Shown one piece after another: positions 51,976 through 61,836 of a DNA stretch of 64,000 bases (its first letter is position 1; each line of letters opens with the position of its first letter). A program made the position numbers and the translations under genes. The notes under the pieces are model-generated. The model did not search any database and was not told where the DNA came from. It saw only the letters and a list, made by a program, of their open reading frames with translations. Origin of the DNA: Novosphingobium sp. NDB2Meth1. Its GTDB lineage: Bacteria > Pseudomonadota > Alphaproteobacteria > Sphingomonadales > Sphingomonadaceae. The stretch is from positions 744,001-808,000 of the forward strand of contig NZ_FPEH01000011.1 in NCBI RefSeq assembly GCF_900117425.1, read 5' to 3'.

Positions 51976-52598
51976 GCGGAAACTCCCCGGCTCGTCGGGC
52001 TGGCCATCAGGCCGCCGATGAGCAGATCGGCATGGCTCGCCGCCATCGCCTCGATATCCATCGGCTTGGCGCCCACCGGCACGAATACGATCCGCCACAG
52101 TGCGGTCAGGATCATGCCCCCCGCCACGCTGCGCGCCGCCAGCGACGGGTCCGCGCAGGCAAACTCGCCGCGCTTCACGCCGTGGCGGATGATCGCCTCG
52201 ATCGCCCCGAACACCTTGGTGATCGCGGCATCGTGATAATACTTCACCAGATCGGGGAAGGCCTGCCCCTCGCCGATGATCAGACGTGGCAGGAAGGCGA
52301 TGTTGCCGGTTCCCATGCGGATCATCACCACGCGGATGAACCGCCGCAGCGCTTCGGGTGCCGGATAGTCACCCAGGTCCGGGATCGCCTCGGGCAGCAC
52401 GTGCTCGATCATCCCTTCGACCAGCGCGCGGAACAGCGCCTCCTTGCTTTCGAACAGGCTGTAGAGCGCGCTGCGACTGATCCCCACGCGCTGGGCGATG
52501 TCGTCCATCGGCGTCGCGGCAAAGCCGCGCTCGGCAAAGGCATCACGCGCTGCTTCAAGTACGCGGTCAAGGCGATCGGGAGGTGTGACTCGGGCCAT
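51972..52598 (-). CDS. TetR-family repressor of the efflux operon
   Basis: A 208-residue TetR protein: helix-turn-helix RVLEAARDAFAERGFAATPMDDIAQRVGISRSALYSLFESKEALFRAL and a TetR_C-like helical ligand domain. It is the first gene of the operon tetR-hlyD-ATPase-permease, all overlapping by four bases. A perfect 24-bp palindrome sits 8 bases upstream. It should repress the pump until the pump substrate binds it. Confidence 0.92.
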   Translation of the reverse strand: MARVTPPDRLDRVLEAARDAFAERGFAATPMDDIAQRVGISRSALYSLFESKEALFRALVEGMIEHVLPEAIPDLGDYPAPEALRRFIRVVMIRMGTGNIAFLPRLIIGEGQAFPDLVKYYHDAAITKVFGAIEAIIRHGVKRGEFACADPSLAARSVAGGMILTALWRIVFVPVGAKPMDIEAMAASHADLLIGGLMASPTSRGVSA

Positions 52599-52606
52599 GC
52601 CGGAAT

Positions 52607-52630
52607 AAATAACAGACGCGTCTGTTATTT
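52607..52630. promoter_or_regulatory. Perfect 24-bp palindrome, TetR operator
   Basis: Half-site AAATAACAGACG is followed directly by its exact reverse complement, covering 52607-52630. Its position and length are those of a TetR autoregulatory operator. Confidence 0.85.
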
Positions 52631-52881
52631 AAAAGCGAGAGCGTCTGCGGACGGCGTCGATTTTCCTACATCGCCGCGATCTGCTACAGAGCCCGAATGC
52701 CCCGTAGATCCGCCCTTTCGCAGCTTGATCGGCCCACCGGTTCGCCGCTGCACCGGGCTCGTCCATTTTCGCTCTGGATTGTGTCAACCGTGTCAACCTC
52801 CCGCCAGCTTGCGCTTCGGTCCGCACCGGAGCATAGGCGCACGCGATTCTCCCCAAAGTTGCCCGGAAAGGCCTGCCGCCC

Positions 52882-53115
52882 ATGAAGATCCGCGTCCACG
52901 TCAGCCTCAAGAACGGCGTGCTCGATCCGCAGGGCCGCGCCATCCACCATGCGCTCGAAGGCCTCGGCTTCGGAGGCGTCAACGATGTCCGCGCCGGCCG
53001 CCTGATCGAGATGGACGTGGCCGACAGCACGACCGACGCCGCGCTTGAAGACATGTGCCGCAAGCTCCTCGCCAACCAGGTGATCGAGAACTTCCGCATC
53101 GAGAAGGTCGCCTGA
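52882..53115 (+). CDS. purS: Phosphoribosylformylglycinamidine synthase subunit PurS
   Basis: A 77-residue PurS ([56 protein letters not shown]). It bridges PurQ and PurL in the FGAM synthase complex. It is followed after two bases by purQ. The large subunit purL is not in the window. Confidence 0.96.
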   Translation: MKIRVHVSLKNGVLDPQGRAIHHALEGLGFGGVNDVRAGRLIEMDVADSTTDAALEDMCRKLLANQVIENFRIEKVA

Positions 53116-53117
53116 CC

Positions 53118-53798
53118 ATGGGTTTTACCGCCGCTGTCATCACCTTCCCCGGCTCCAACTGCGATCGTGACATGGCCGTGGCGATCGAGCAGATCACCGG
53201 CGGCACGGTCCACCGCGTTTGGCACGGCGATGCCGAGCTCCCCTCCGGCCTCGATTTCATCGCCCTTCCGGGCGGTTTCTCCTACGGCGACTACTTGCGC
53301 TCCGGCGCCATGGCCGCGCGCTCGCCGGTGATGCAGGCGGTTGTTGCCGCCGCCAGCCGCGGCGTCACCGTGCTCGGCGTGTGCAACGGCTTCCAGGTCC
53401 TCACCGAAGCGGGGCTCCTCCCCGGCGCGCTGATGCGCAACGCCGGCATCCGCTTCGTCTGCCGCGATGTGCCCTTGGTGGTAGAGAACAACCAGTCGCT
53501 GTTCACCGCGCGCTACACCGCCGGCCAGCGCATCACGATCCCCGTCGCGCACCACGATGGCAATTACTTCGCCGACGCCGAGACGCTTGACCGCCTCGAA
53601 GGCGAAGGCCGCGTCGCTTTCCGCTACGGCGAACCCGTCAACGGCTCGCAGCGCGATATCGCGGGCGTGCTCAACGATGCGGGCAATGTGCTCGGCATGA
53701 TGCCCCACCCCGAACGCATGATCGAGCCCGCACAGGGCGGCAGCGATGGCCGGGCCTTGTTCGAGAGCGTGCTGGCCGGCCTCGGCGTCGCCGCCTGA
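53118..53798 (+). CDS. purQ: Phosphoribosylformylglycinamidine synthase subunit PurQ
   Basis: A 226-residue class I glutamine amidotransferase: [19 protein letters not shown], catalytic Cys in [19 protein letters not shown], and His/Glu in [11 protein letters not shown]. It supplies ammonia to PurL. The ATG at 53118 lies two bases after purS; the pair is co-transcribed. It converges with the GGDEF/EAL gene. Confidence 0.97.
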   Translation: MGFTAAVITFPGSNCDRDMAVAIEQITGGTVHRVWHGDAELPSGLDFIALPGGFSYGDYLRSGAMAARSPVMQAVVAAASRGVTVLGVCNGFQVLTEAGLLPGALMRNAGIRFVCRDVPLVVENNQSLFTARYTAGQRITIPVAHHDGNYFADAETLDRLEGEGRVAFRYGEPVNGSQRDIAGVLNDAGNVLGMMPHPERMIEPAQGGSDGRALFESVLAGLGVAA

Positions 53799-53801
53799 TC
53801 G

Positions 53802-56138
53802 TCAGGCCTGCCGGCGCTGCCAGCCGATCCGGTCGAACAGCCCGCTCGCATCGCGCGCGGTCATCGGGCGGCCGAAGTAGTAGCCCTGGATCTTCTTGCA
53901 GCCGAGGCGGCGGATCATGGCCAGTTCCTCTTCGGTTTCAACGCCTTCCGCCGTGGTCGACATCTCGAGGCTGTCCGCCATCGCGACGACGGCGCGCACG
54001 ATCGCAAGGCTCTCCGGATTGTCCTTCGCCGCGCCCTGCACGAAGCTGCGATCAACCTTGATCGTCGAGAACCGCAGTTTCCGGAGGTACCCCAGCGAGG
54101 AATAGCCCGTCCCGAAGTCATCGAGCGCCACGCCGCAGCCGAGCGACATGATCCGCTCGAGCGTCATCTGCGCCGCCGTCCCGTCGCGCACGAAGATGCT
54201 CTCGGTCACTTCGATCTCCAGCCGGTGCGGCGGCAGACCGCTGGCCGCGAGCGCGGAGACGACGACTTCGGCAAAGCTCGGATCAAGCAGCTGCTCGCCC
54301 GAAACGTTGACCGCCACCTTGATCGGATCAGGCCAGTTGGTCGCCTCGAAGCACGCGGTGCGCAGCACCCATTCGCCGATCGGCACGATCAGGCGGGTAT
54401 CCTCGGCGAGCGGGATGAACTTGGCCGGACTCACCGGGCCATGGTCCGCCGAGTGCCAGCGCAGCAGCGCCTCGAAGCTCACCGGCTCCTCGGTCAGCGC
54501 GTCGACCACCGGCTGGTAGGCGAGCTGGAACTCCCCGCGCTCCAGCGCATGACGCAGCGAGAACTCAAGCTTGCGCCGCTCCTCGGCATGGGCATGCAGC
54601 GCCGGCTCGTAGTCGAAGTGCAGCCCGCCGCCCTCGTCCTTGGCGCGGTAGAGCGCGAGGTCGGCATTGCGCATCAGCGTCTCGACCGTCGCCCCGTCGC
54701 GCGGCCCGATTGCCGAGCCGACGCTGGCGCCGACAAAAAGCGTGTGGTGATCGATCTCGTAGGGCTGCGACAGCGCGGTGATCACCGCCTCCGCCACCAC
54801 CCGGATGCGCATCCCGTCACCCGCATCGCGCACCACGATGGCGAACTCGTCGCCGCCCAGCCGTCCGCACAGTTCGTTCTCGCTCATCAGCGACTTGAGG
54901 CGATCCGAAACCTTCGCGAGCAGCTGGTCGCCGACAAGGTGCCCCAGCGTATCGTTGACCGCCTTGAACCGGTCGAGGTCGATCATCATGAATCCGCAGC
55001 GCATCCGCCAGCGATCCGCCTCCCGCATGGCATCGCCCAGCGTTTCGGTGAGCATCAGGCGGTTCGGCAGGCCCGTGAGCGTGTCATAGCGCGCGAGATA
55101 GGCGATCTTGTCGGCGCTTTCGCGCTGCTCGGTCACGTCCGAACCGACGCCGCGGAAGCCGATGAAGTTGCCGTTGTCGTCAAAGCGCGGCGAAGCGGAG
55201 AGCTCCCACCAGCGATTGCTGCCGTGCAGCGTGACATGGACAAGCAGGTTCGAGAAGCTCTCGCGCCGCTTCAGCCGTTCGGCGAGGTCGTGAAGCGAGG
55301 AATGGAAGTGCCCGCTTTCCCAGGCGGAACCGGCGATCAGCTGGATCAGCGGCTTGCCGTCGATGTCTTCAGGGTCTTCTCCGAGCGCGAAGGCAAAGCG
55401 GGGGGATGCAGCGCGGACGCGGCGGGTAGAGTCGGTCTGCCACAACCAGTCCGCCTCGCCTTCCTCGAACTCGCGCAGCAGCAGCGAGACAACCTCGCTC
55501 TTCTCCGCAACGCCCGCTTCGGCAACCTTGCCCGCAAGGAACATGCGCGCGGCTTCAAGACTGCCGACCCACAGGAAGATCACGAAAGTGACCGCAGCAC
55601 CTGCCGCCGTCACCTTGCCGAAAGCGAGGAACACCACGACGCTCGCCGCGCCGAGGATGGCATTGAACAGCACCGCGCCGAGCGGCACGGCGGCGAAGGC
55701 AAGCGCGGTGCCCGCCATCAGCATCGCCATGATCGACCAGACCAGCAGCCGCTGCTCGGGCGACGCGAAAGGCCCCATCACGAGGATCGGGAGCACCCAC
55801 ACCACCCCCGCCGCAACGGTGCAGACGGTATGGCGATGGATTTCCTGCCGGGTCATCCGGCGGCGGTCGGCATCTTCCAGCGTACGGTCGAAACTCGCAC
55901 CCCAGACCAGAACCCCGGCAAGCATCGCGGCCCAGCCGAGCAGGACTGCAATGTGGATCGCGCCCCACAGCGCCTGAACGACGAGCATCGCCGCCAGACC
56001 ATGTGCGGCAAGCCGCGGCCGGGTGAGCCGCGCAAGGCCGGAATACTGTAGTCCGCGCAGCCGCCCCCAGTCACCTTCCGCCGAATCGGACAGGCCCAGC
56101 ACGGCCATGGCCGGCAGCTCCCGCGGCAAGGCGGGCAT
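53802..56138 (-). CDS. Membrane-bound GGDEF-EAL c-di-GMP enzyme
   Basis: A 778-residue protein. About five membrane helices fill residues ~30-200 (LVVQALWGAIHIAVLLGWAAMLAGVLVW and later). A PAS-like region (~residues 240-345, RVRAASPRFAFALGEDPEDIDGKPL) leads into the GGDEF domain with RLGGDEFAIVVRDAGDG, and the EAL domain with SFEALLRWHSADHGPV, DDFGTGYSSLGYLRKL and VDRSFVQG. Both active sites look intact, so it could make or break c-di-GMP depending on signals. The start at ATG 56138 is the best of several (next 56107); no strong Shine-Dalgarno is seen. Confidence 0.9.
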   Translation of the reverse strand: MPALPRELPAMAVLGLSDSAEGDWGRLRGLQYSGLARLTRPRLAAHGLAAMLVVQALWGAIHIAVLLGWAAMLAGVLVWGASFDRTLEDADRRRMTRQEIHRHTVCTVAAGVVWVLPILVMGPFASPEQRLLVWSIMAMLMAGTALAFAAVPLGAVLFNAILGAASVVVFLAFGKVTAAGAAVTFVIFLWVGSLEAARMFLAGKVAEAGVAEKSEVVSLLLREFEEGEADWLWQTDSTRRVRAASPRFAFALGEDPEDIDGKPLIQLIAGSAWESGHFHSSLHDLAERLKRRESFSNLLVHVTLHGSNRWWELSASPRFDDNGNFIGFRGVGSDVTEQRESADKIAYLARYDTLTGLPNRLMLTETLGDAMREADRWRMRCGFMMIDLDRFKAVNDTLGHLVGDQLLAKVSDRLKSLMSENELCGRLGGDEFAIVVRDAGDGMRIRVVAEAVITALSQPYEIDHHTLFVGASVGSAIGPRDGATVETLMRNADLALYRAKDEGGGLHFDYEPALHAHAEERRKLEFSLRHALERGEFQLAYQPVVDALTEEPVSFEALLRWHSADHGPVSPAKFIPLAEDTRLIVPIGEWVLRTACFEATNWPDPIKVAVNVSGEQLLDPSFAEVVVSALAASGLPPHRLEIEVTESIFVRDGTAAQMTLERIMSLGCGVALDDFGTGYSSLGYLRKLRFSTIKVDRSFVQGAAKDNPESLAIVRAVVAMADSLEMSTTAEGVETEEELAMIRRLGCKKIQGYYFGRPMTARDASGLFDRIGWQRRQA

Positions 56139-56404
56139 AGTTTGATCGGTCGGTCGGGTCACGCCTCCCGGCTTAGTGGAGAAACCTTGCGCAAAGGTAA
56201 GCGCCCGGACATCTTCACTACAAACAACACCAATCCGGACTTTCCACAAGCCTCTGAAATGTAACAGCACTATCCCGGCCGGTAGCAAATTGTTGAGCAA
56301 GTTTTTTGCTGCCATCTGCCCATCGGCAGCAGCTTGCCCCTGCCGCTCCGCAAGAGGCCGTGCTAGCCCCATGCCAAGCCCCTCAAAGAGAGTTCGCGAC
56401 GACC

Positions 56405-57304
56405 ATGACCGCTCCCCTTCTCATCCTCGATGGCGGCACCGGCCGCGAACTGGCCCGCAGCGGAGCGCCGTTTCGCCAGCCCGAATGGTCAGCGCTCGCG
56501 CTGATCGAGGGACCGCATTTCGTCAGCGCCGTGCACCGCGCCTATGTCGCGGCGGGGGCGGACGTGATCACGACCAATTCCTACGCCGTCGTCCCCTTCC
56601 ACATCGGCGAGGAACGCTTTGCCGAGCAGGGCGCCGCGCTGGCCGCACTGGCAGGCAAGCTGGCGCGCGAAGTCGCTGATTCGGCGGAAAGGAAGGTCCG
56701 CGTCGCAGGATCGCTGCCGCCGGTCTGCGGCTCCTACCGCCCGGACCTCGTCGATCTCGATCGCGCCCGCCCGGTGCTCGACGTGCTCGTCGCAGCGCTC
56801 GCGTCCAATGTCGATCACTGGCTCGCCGAAACCCTCTCGTCGCTCGTCGAAGCGCGCCTTGCCGCATCGCTCACCGCGCCCTCGGGCAAGCCGCTTTGGC
56901 TGTCGTTCACGCTGGAGGACGAGAAGCCGACCGCCGAACCTGCCCTGCGTTCCGGCGAAACCGTGCGCGCAGCGGCCCGCGCGGCAGAGGACCTCGGCGC
57001 GGCGGCGCTGCTGTTCAACTGCAGCCAGCCGGAAGTGATGGAAGCCGCCGTCCGCGCCGCCAAGGACGAATTGGGGCCGGACAGCCCCATCCGCATCGGC
57101 GTCTATGCCAATGCCTTCCCGCCGATGGCCGCCGATCACGAAGCCAACGCCGGGCTCAGCCCGATCCGCGCGGACCTGACACCGGAAGGATATGGGAAGT
57201 TTGCCGCAGCCTGGAGCGCGGCAGGCGCCTCGATCCTGGGTGGGTGCTGCGGGATCGGGCCGGAGCATATCGCCGCACTGCGAACGAGCGCTGTACATGC
57301 CTGA
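56405..57304 (+). CDS. mmuM: Homocysteine S-methyltransferase
   Basis: A 299-residue MmuM-type enzyme: ILDGGTGRELARSGAPF at the N-terminus, ADVITTNSYAVVPFHIG, and the zinc ligands in FNCSQPE and ILGGCCGIGPEHI. It makes methionine from homocysteine with a methyl donor such as S-methylmethionine. Its stop overlaps the RMD1-family gene. No riboswitch was recognised in the 266-base upstream gap. Confidence 0.9.
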   Translation: MTAPLLILDGGTGRELARSGAPFRQPEWSALALIEGPHFVSAVHRAYVAAGADVITTNSYAVVPFHIGEERFAEQGAALAALAGKLAREVADSAERKVRVAGSLPPVCGSYRPDLVDLDRARPVLDVLVAALASNVDHWLAETLSSLVEARLAASLTAPSGKPLWLSFTLEDEKPTAEPALRSGETVRAAARAAEDLGAAALLFNCSQPEVMEAAVRAAKDELGPDSPIRIGVYANAFPPMAADHEANAGLSPIRADLTPEGYGKFAAAWSAAGASILGGCCGIGPEHIAALRTSAVHA

Positions 57305-58145
57305 CAGCGGGAGCCGCGCCCAGCCTGCCACGACCAAACCGCCGGGCTGGCCCGACGAAGTGGCACTGGGCGCGCTCCCGCCGGGCGAGACGCTGATCGT
57401 CCACGCGCGCCATCTCGGCACCCGCATCGACACACGCGGGCTCGCCGCCGATACGGTGCTGCGCGAACTGGCCGCTGCCGCCGGGCTGACCTTCGCGTTT
57501 CGTTATGGCGTCGCGGTCACGTTCTGCACCACGGTCAATCGCATCCCCGCGCTCGACAAGGCGCTCCTCGCGCATGTGCAGGAACCCGCCGAACATCAGG
57601 AGATCGAGACGGCCACGGTGCTTATCACCGACGGCGGCAAGGAGCGCGTTGACGACGACGGCGTGATCCACCTCGCCGATGACGAGGAGCCGCGCCTGCT
57701 CCTTGTCGCCACCGTGCTGGCGCATTCGGTGATGCTCTCGCGCGACGAAATGCTTGTCTCGGACGTGTTCAATTCGAGTGTGCCCCTGGTCGCGGACTTG
57801 CAGGTCAACGGCAAGGCGCGGCTCTCGATCCCCGAATGCATGCGCATGGTCGGCGGAGTGCTCGCCGCGCGTCACCGTGTGATGGGCACCGCGCAAGCGG
57901 GCGAGCGGCCCGACCTCCTCTGGGACCACCCCGATCTTGACCGGCTCTACACCCGGCTCGAGGCTGAGTACGAACTGGGTGAGCGCGCCGAAGTGCTCGA
58001 GCGCAAGTTCGGCGCGCTGGGCGATTTCACCGAAGTGCTGCTCGATATCGCGCAAGACAAGCGCGCGGTGCGCCTCGAGGTTGCAATCATCGCGCTGATC
58101 GCGGTCGAACTGCTGCTTTCGATCAGCAAGGCGATCGGCGGCTAG
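57297..58145 (+). CDS. RMD1/YagE-family (DUF155) membrane protein
   Basis: A 282-residue RMD1-family protein. The N-terminal half resembles the DUF155 core (GLTFAFRYGVAVTFCTT, LADLHN-like no enzyme motif); C-terminal helices (LERKFGALGDFTEVLLDIAQDKRAVRLEVAIIALIAVELLL) end in one membrane segment. Mitochondrial RMND1 homologues stabilise translation; bacterial roles are unknown. ATG 57297 overlaps mmuM by eight bases. Its TAG shares bases with the stop of the convergent glycosyltransferase gene. Confidence 0.85.
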   Translation: MPDSGSRAQPATTKPPGWPDEVALGALPPGETLIVHARHLGTRIDTRGLAADTVLRELAAAAGLTFAFRYGVAVTFCTTVNRIPALDKALLAHVQEPAEHQEIETATVLITDGGKERVDDDGVIHLADDEEPRLLLVATVLAHSVMLSRDEMLVSDVFNSSVPLVADLQVNGKARLSIPECMRMVGGVLAARHRVMGTAQAGERPDLLWDHPDLDRLYTRLEAEYELGERAEVLERKFGALGDFTEVLLDIAQDKRAVRLEVAIIALIAVELLLSISKAIGG

Positions 58146-59599
58146 GGCCGACGCTGCCAGAGGATCAAGCCGTCGCCAAGGATCAGGTAGCGCCCGGCCT
58201 CGAGGTAATGTGTGCGCATCTCGGCCAGCACAGTCGGCGCGGTGTAGGACCCGTAGTAGAGGCTGGTGTCCGAGCGGGTCAGCACGAACATCGGTTTGCG
58301 GGCGAGGAACTCTGCGACGATCTCCTCCTGCGGCCTGCCCAGCGATCCCTGCTCGAAGTATTCGGCACTGTGGAAGGGAAAGGGATACTTCGTGTTCGGG
58401 TTCGTGCCGGTAGCGGTGTAGGTCGCGGTGGGGCCGGAAAAGACATAGAGCGTGCGCTCGGACCCGCCCGCGTTGATCCGCTGAACCAGTGCCTGAAATT
58501 GCGCCTCGTCGGCTCGTCCACCGGCGATGGCGGCGGGAAAGTTGCCGATCACCACCAGCGCCGCCGTCAGCAGCCCTGCGCCGAACCACCCGGCGCGCTG
58601 GCGCAGATCGTAGAACGGCACCGCGAGCAGGACCGCGAACGGCGCGAGGAAGGCGTAGTAGTAGGCCAGCACGTTGCTGGGGAAGTAGATCGAGGCCAGT
58701 GCGCCCACTGCCATCACCGCCACGAGCAGGCTGGCGCGGCGCGGATAGGTCTGGCCGAGGCGGAACCACGCCCAGACCCCCGCCGCGATCATCAGCAGGA
58801 ACGGTGCGATCACCGTCAGCGTCTTGGGATGGAAGCGCCCGACGCTGACCTTGCGCTGGAAGATCGAGACGAAGTTGGCGAAGACAAAGTCGTCGAAATG
58901 GCCGATCGCAGCATACCACGCGGCAATCGCCAGCGTCGGCGCGAGGCCGACCAGCGCATAGAGGCAGGCGCGGCCCAGCACTGGCGACAGGGCGCGGGTG
59001 CGGCGCCAGTCCTCGATCAACACGAACAGGGCAAACACCGCGCAGTAGGGCGCGGCGGTATACTTGATCTGGATCGCGAGCCCGCCGAGCAGCATGGCTA
59101 GCAGCATCGCCCCGAGCGATCCCGGCCGGACCATCGCGAGATACATCATGCCCAGGCACAGCGGCGCAAACAGCAGCTCGCTCTGCGCCCCTCGGCATCC
59201 GAACACCGTCATCGCCAGCAGGTACAGCAGCGCCGCCACCCAGCCCGTCCGCCGGTCCGCCAGCAGCGCGGCGATGCGGTAGGCCAGCCATGCGCCCACG
59301 CAGGCGAAGAGGTTCGCCATGACGAGATAGGCCCAGGGCGCCGGGCCCAGCAGGCCGTGCGCGGCGACATAGAGCAGGAACAGCCCGAGCGGCTTGCGGT
59401 CCCAGATGTCGACATAGACCAGCTGCCCCTGCAGCATGGCCTTGGCGACATAGGAATAGAACTGCTCGTCGTGGTCGACGACGGGGTTGTCCATCCACCC
59501 CCCGCGCACCAGCAGCGAGCATGCGGCGATGAACAGCAGGACCGGCACCTCGCGCAGGAGAGCGCGCGCCCAACCGCGCTCCACCGGCGCAGCGGTCAT
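58142..59599 (-). CDS. GT39/ArnT-like membrane glycosyltransferase
   Basis: A 485-residue polytopic protein with ~12 membrane helices. The acidic catalytic loop VVDHDEQFYSYVAKAM near residue 40 and VYVDIWDRKPLGLFLLY are typical of ArnT/PMT-type transferases using polyprenyl-phosphate sugars. The C-terminal periplasmic domain (ANLFVLTRSDTSLYYGSY-like, ~390-485) is short. Its ATG overlaps the glmS stop (ATGA), so it is coupled to amino-sugar synthesis. Donor and acceptor are unknown. Confidence 0.85.
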   Translation of the reverse strand: MTAAPVERGWARALLREVPVLLFIAACSLLVRGGWMDNPVVDHDEQFYSYVAKAMLQGQLVYVDIWDRKPLGLFLLYVAAHGLLGPAPWAYLVMANLFACVGAWLAYRIAALLADRRTGWVAALLYLLAMTVFGCRGAQSELLFAPLCLGMMYLAMVRPGSLGAMLLAMLLGGLAIQIKYTAAPYCAVFALFVLIEDWRRTRALSPVLGRACLYALVGLAPTLAIAAWYAAIGHFDDFVFANFVSIFQRKVSVGRFHPKTLTVIAPFLLMIAAGVWAWFRLGQTYPRRASLLVAVMAVGALASIYFPSNVLAYYYAFLAPFAVLLAVPFYDLRQRAGWFGAGLLTAALVVIGNFPAAIAGGRADEAQFQALVQRINAGGSERTLYVFSGPTATYTATGTNPNTKYPFPFHSAEYFEQGSLGRPQEEIVAEFLARKPMFVLTRSDTSLYYGSYTAPTVLAEMRTHYLEAGRYLILGDGLILWQRRP

Positions 59600-61419
59600 T
59601 CGACGGTGACCGACTTCGCCAGATTGCGCGGCTGATCGACGTCCGTCCCCTTGGCCACCGCGACATGGTAGGCCAAGAGCTGCACCGGCACGGCATAGAC
59701 CAGCGGCGCGATCAGCGGGTGGACCTTGGGCATCTCGATGGTGGCGAGGCAGCCCTCGCCCGCTTCCTCGATGCCCGCCTTGTCGGAGATGAGCACGACC
59801 TTGCCGCCGCGCGCGCGCACTTCCTGCATGTTGCTCACGGTCTTTTCGAACAGCGGGCCGGAGGGCGCGAGCACGATCACCGGCACCGCCTCGTCGATCA
59901 GCGCGATGGGCCCGTGCTTCATTTCGCCCGAGGCATAGCCTTCGGCGTGGATGTAGCTGATTTCCTTGAGCTTCAGCGCACCTTCCAGCGCAAGCGGAAA
60001 ATCCGGACCGCGGCCCAGATAGAGCACGTCACGTGCCGGGGCGATGAGGTGCGCCATCGCGGCGATTTCGTCGTCGTGGCTCAGCGCGGCATTCAGGGCG
60101 GCAGGCGTCTCGGCCAGCTGGTTGACGATATCCGCCTCTTCCGCGCGCGTCAGCCGCCCGCGCTTGACCGCTAGGTGTGCGGCTAGCGCGGCGAGCACGG
60201 CAAGCTGGCAGGTGAACGCCTTGGTCGAGGCGACGCCGATTTCCGGCCCGGCGTGCGTCGGCAGCAGCAGGTCCGCCTCGCGCGCCATCGAACTGGTCGG
60301 CACGTTGACGACGACCGCGATGGTCTGCCCTTCGGCCTTGCAGTGGCGCAGCGCGGCGAGGGTGTCCGCCGTCTCGCCGCTCTGCGAGATGAACAGCGCA
60401 AGGCCGCCCGGCTCGAGTACCGGATCGCGGTAGCGGAACTCGCTCGCCACATCGATATCGACAGGCAGCCGGGCAAACTGTTCGAACCAGTACTTGGCGA
60501 CCATGCCGGCGTAATAGCTCGTTCCGCAGGCGACGATGGTCACGCGGCTGATGCTGGAGAGGTCGAAATCGATCTGCGGCAGCGCGACGGTCTGGTCGAT
60601 CCGGCGCAGGTAGCTGCGCAGCGTCTGCGCCACCACGGTCGGCTGCTCGAAGATTTCCTTCTGCATGAAGTGGCGGAATTCGCCCTTCTCGATCGCCGCC
60701 GCCGTCGCGCCTGACGCGACAATAGGGCGGGTCACCTGCACATTGTTCACGTCATAGATCGTCGCGCCCTCGCGGGTGATGACAACCCAGTCGCCTTCCT
60801 CGAGATAGGTGATCCGCTGGGTCAGCGGCGCCAACGCCAGCGCGTCGGAACCGAGGTAGGTCTCGCCATCCCCGTAACCCACCACCAGTGGCGAGCCGAG
60901 CCGCGCGCCGATCAGCATGTCGTCGTGCTGGCGGAAGGCAATGGCGAGCGCGAAGGCACCGCGTAGCGTGGGGAGCACGGCCTTGACCGCATCCTGCGGG
61001 CTGAGGCCAGCTTCGACCTGTTCGGAGACGAGATGCGCGACGACTTCTGTGTCGGTCTCGCTCTCGAATGTGCGGCCCCGCGCAATCAGCGCATCGCGCA
61101 GCGGCTTGAAGTTCTCGATGATCCCGTTGTGGACGAGCGCGACCTCACCCGTCGCATGGGGGTGCGCGTTGCTGGTGGTCGGCGCGCCATGGGTGGCCCA
61201 GCGGGTGTGGGCGATGCCGATCAGGCCCGAGGCGGGATGGCGCACCAGTTCGAGCACGAGGTTGTTCAGTTTGCCCTCGGCGCGGCGGCGCACCAGTTGG
61301 CCGTCCTCGACCAGACAGATACCCGCGCTGTCGTAGCCGCGGTATTCCATCCGGCGCAGGCCGTCGACCAGCCGGTCCGCCACTTGTTCCTTGCCGACAA
61401 TTCCGATGATTCCGCACAT
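59596..61419 (-). CDS. glmS: Glutamine--fructose-6-phosphate aminotransferase
   Basis: A 607-residue GlmS: N-terminal glutaminase starting MCGIIGIVG (Cys2 nucleophile after Met removal) with GYDSAGI and HTRWATHGAPT, and two SIS domains (SQSGETADTLAAL, STKAFTCQLAVLAALA). It makes glucosamine-6-phosphate for peptidoglycan and lipopolysaccharide. It ends in AKSVTVE, the usual PRNLAKSVTVE tail. The next gene is an overlapping membrane glycosyltransferase. Confidence 0.97.
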   Translation of the reverse strand: MCGIIGIVGKEQVADRLVDGLRRMEYRGYDSAGICLVEDGQLVRRRAEGKLNNLVLELVRHPASGLIGIAHTRWATHGAPTTSNAHPHATGEVALVHNGIIENFKPLRDALIARGRTFESETDTEVVAHLVSEQVEAGLSPQDAVKAVLPTLRGAFALAIAFRQHDDMLIGARLGSPLVVGYGDGETYLGSDALALAPLTQRITYLEEGDWVVITREGATIYDVNNVQVTRPIVASGATAAAIEKGEFRHFMQKEIFEQPTVVAQTLRSYLRRIDQTVALPQIDFDLSSISRVTIVACGTSYYAGMVAKYWFEQFARLPVDIDVASEFRYRDPVLEPGGLALFISQSGETADTLAALRHCKAEGQTIAVVVNVPTSSMAREADLLLPTHAGPEIGVASTKAFTCQLAVLAALAAHLAVKRGRLTRAEEADIVNQLAETPAALNAALSHDDEIAAMAHLIAPARDVLYLGRGPDFPLALEGALKLKEISYIHAEGYASGEMKHGPIALIDEAVPVIVLAPSGPLFEKTVSNMQEVRARGGKVVLISDKAGIEEAGEGCLATIEMPKVHPLIAPLVYAVPVQLLAYHVAVAKGTDVDQPRNLAKSVTVE

Positions 61420-61455
61420 GGGGAGAGTGGCTTTCGCTTAGAGAAAAGGGGGCGC

Positions 61456-61836
61456 TTAGAGAGTATAGGGGACGCGGATACCCGGCATTTCCGCCGGGAA
61501 GTCCTTGGTGTTGCGGGTAACGAGGACGCGGCCGCGGGTCAGCGCGGTGGCAAGGATGATGGCATCGGGCGATTTCAAGCGGGGCCGTTCGCGCCGCAAG
61601 GCCGCTGCCCGTGACGCAATTTCCATGTCGATCTCGTCGATGGCAAACCGGTCAAGGAAGGCCTCCGTCTCGCGCAGGGCCTGACCTTCGCCTTTCGAGA
61701 GGATCTCGATCCAGGCCATGCGGCTCAGCCAAAGCCGTCGTCCCGCCGAAGCGGCGCGTTTGAGCTCGGTGCGCGCACGATCGTAGCCGAGCAACGCGTC
61801 GATCACGATATTGGTATCGAACGCATAGTCGCTCAC
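61456..61836 (-). CDS. VapC-like PIN-domain toxin
   Basis: A 126-residue PIN endoribonuclease: Asp in FDTNIVIDALLGYD, Glu in RMAWIEILSKGE, and a C-terminal Asp pair region (SPDAIILATALTRGRVLVTRNTKDF). These acidic residues form the nuclease site. GTG 61836 overlaps the antitoxin stop (GTGA). It would cut RNA when free of the antitoxin. Confidence 0.9.
   Translation of the reverse strand: MSDYAFDTNIVIDALLGYDRARTELKRAASAGRRLWLSRMAWIEILSKGEGQALRETEAFLDRFAIDEIDMEIASRAAALRRERPRLKSPDAIILATALTRGRVLVTRNTKDFPAEMPGIRVPYTL

Noticed and set aside
52640..52881. Possible small gene or riboswitch upstream of purS
   Set aside because: Frames there have no Shine-Dalgarno or conserved motif, and no purine-riboswitch-like structure was seen.
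57156..59696. 846-codon minus-strand frame across RMD1, glycosyltransferase and glmS
   Set aside because: It runs out of phase with three well-supported genes and has shadow-frame composition.
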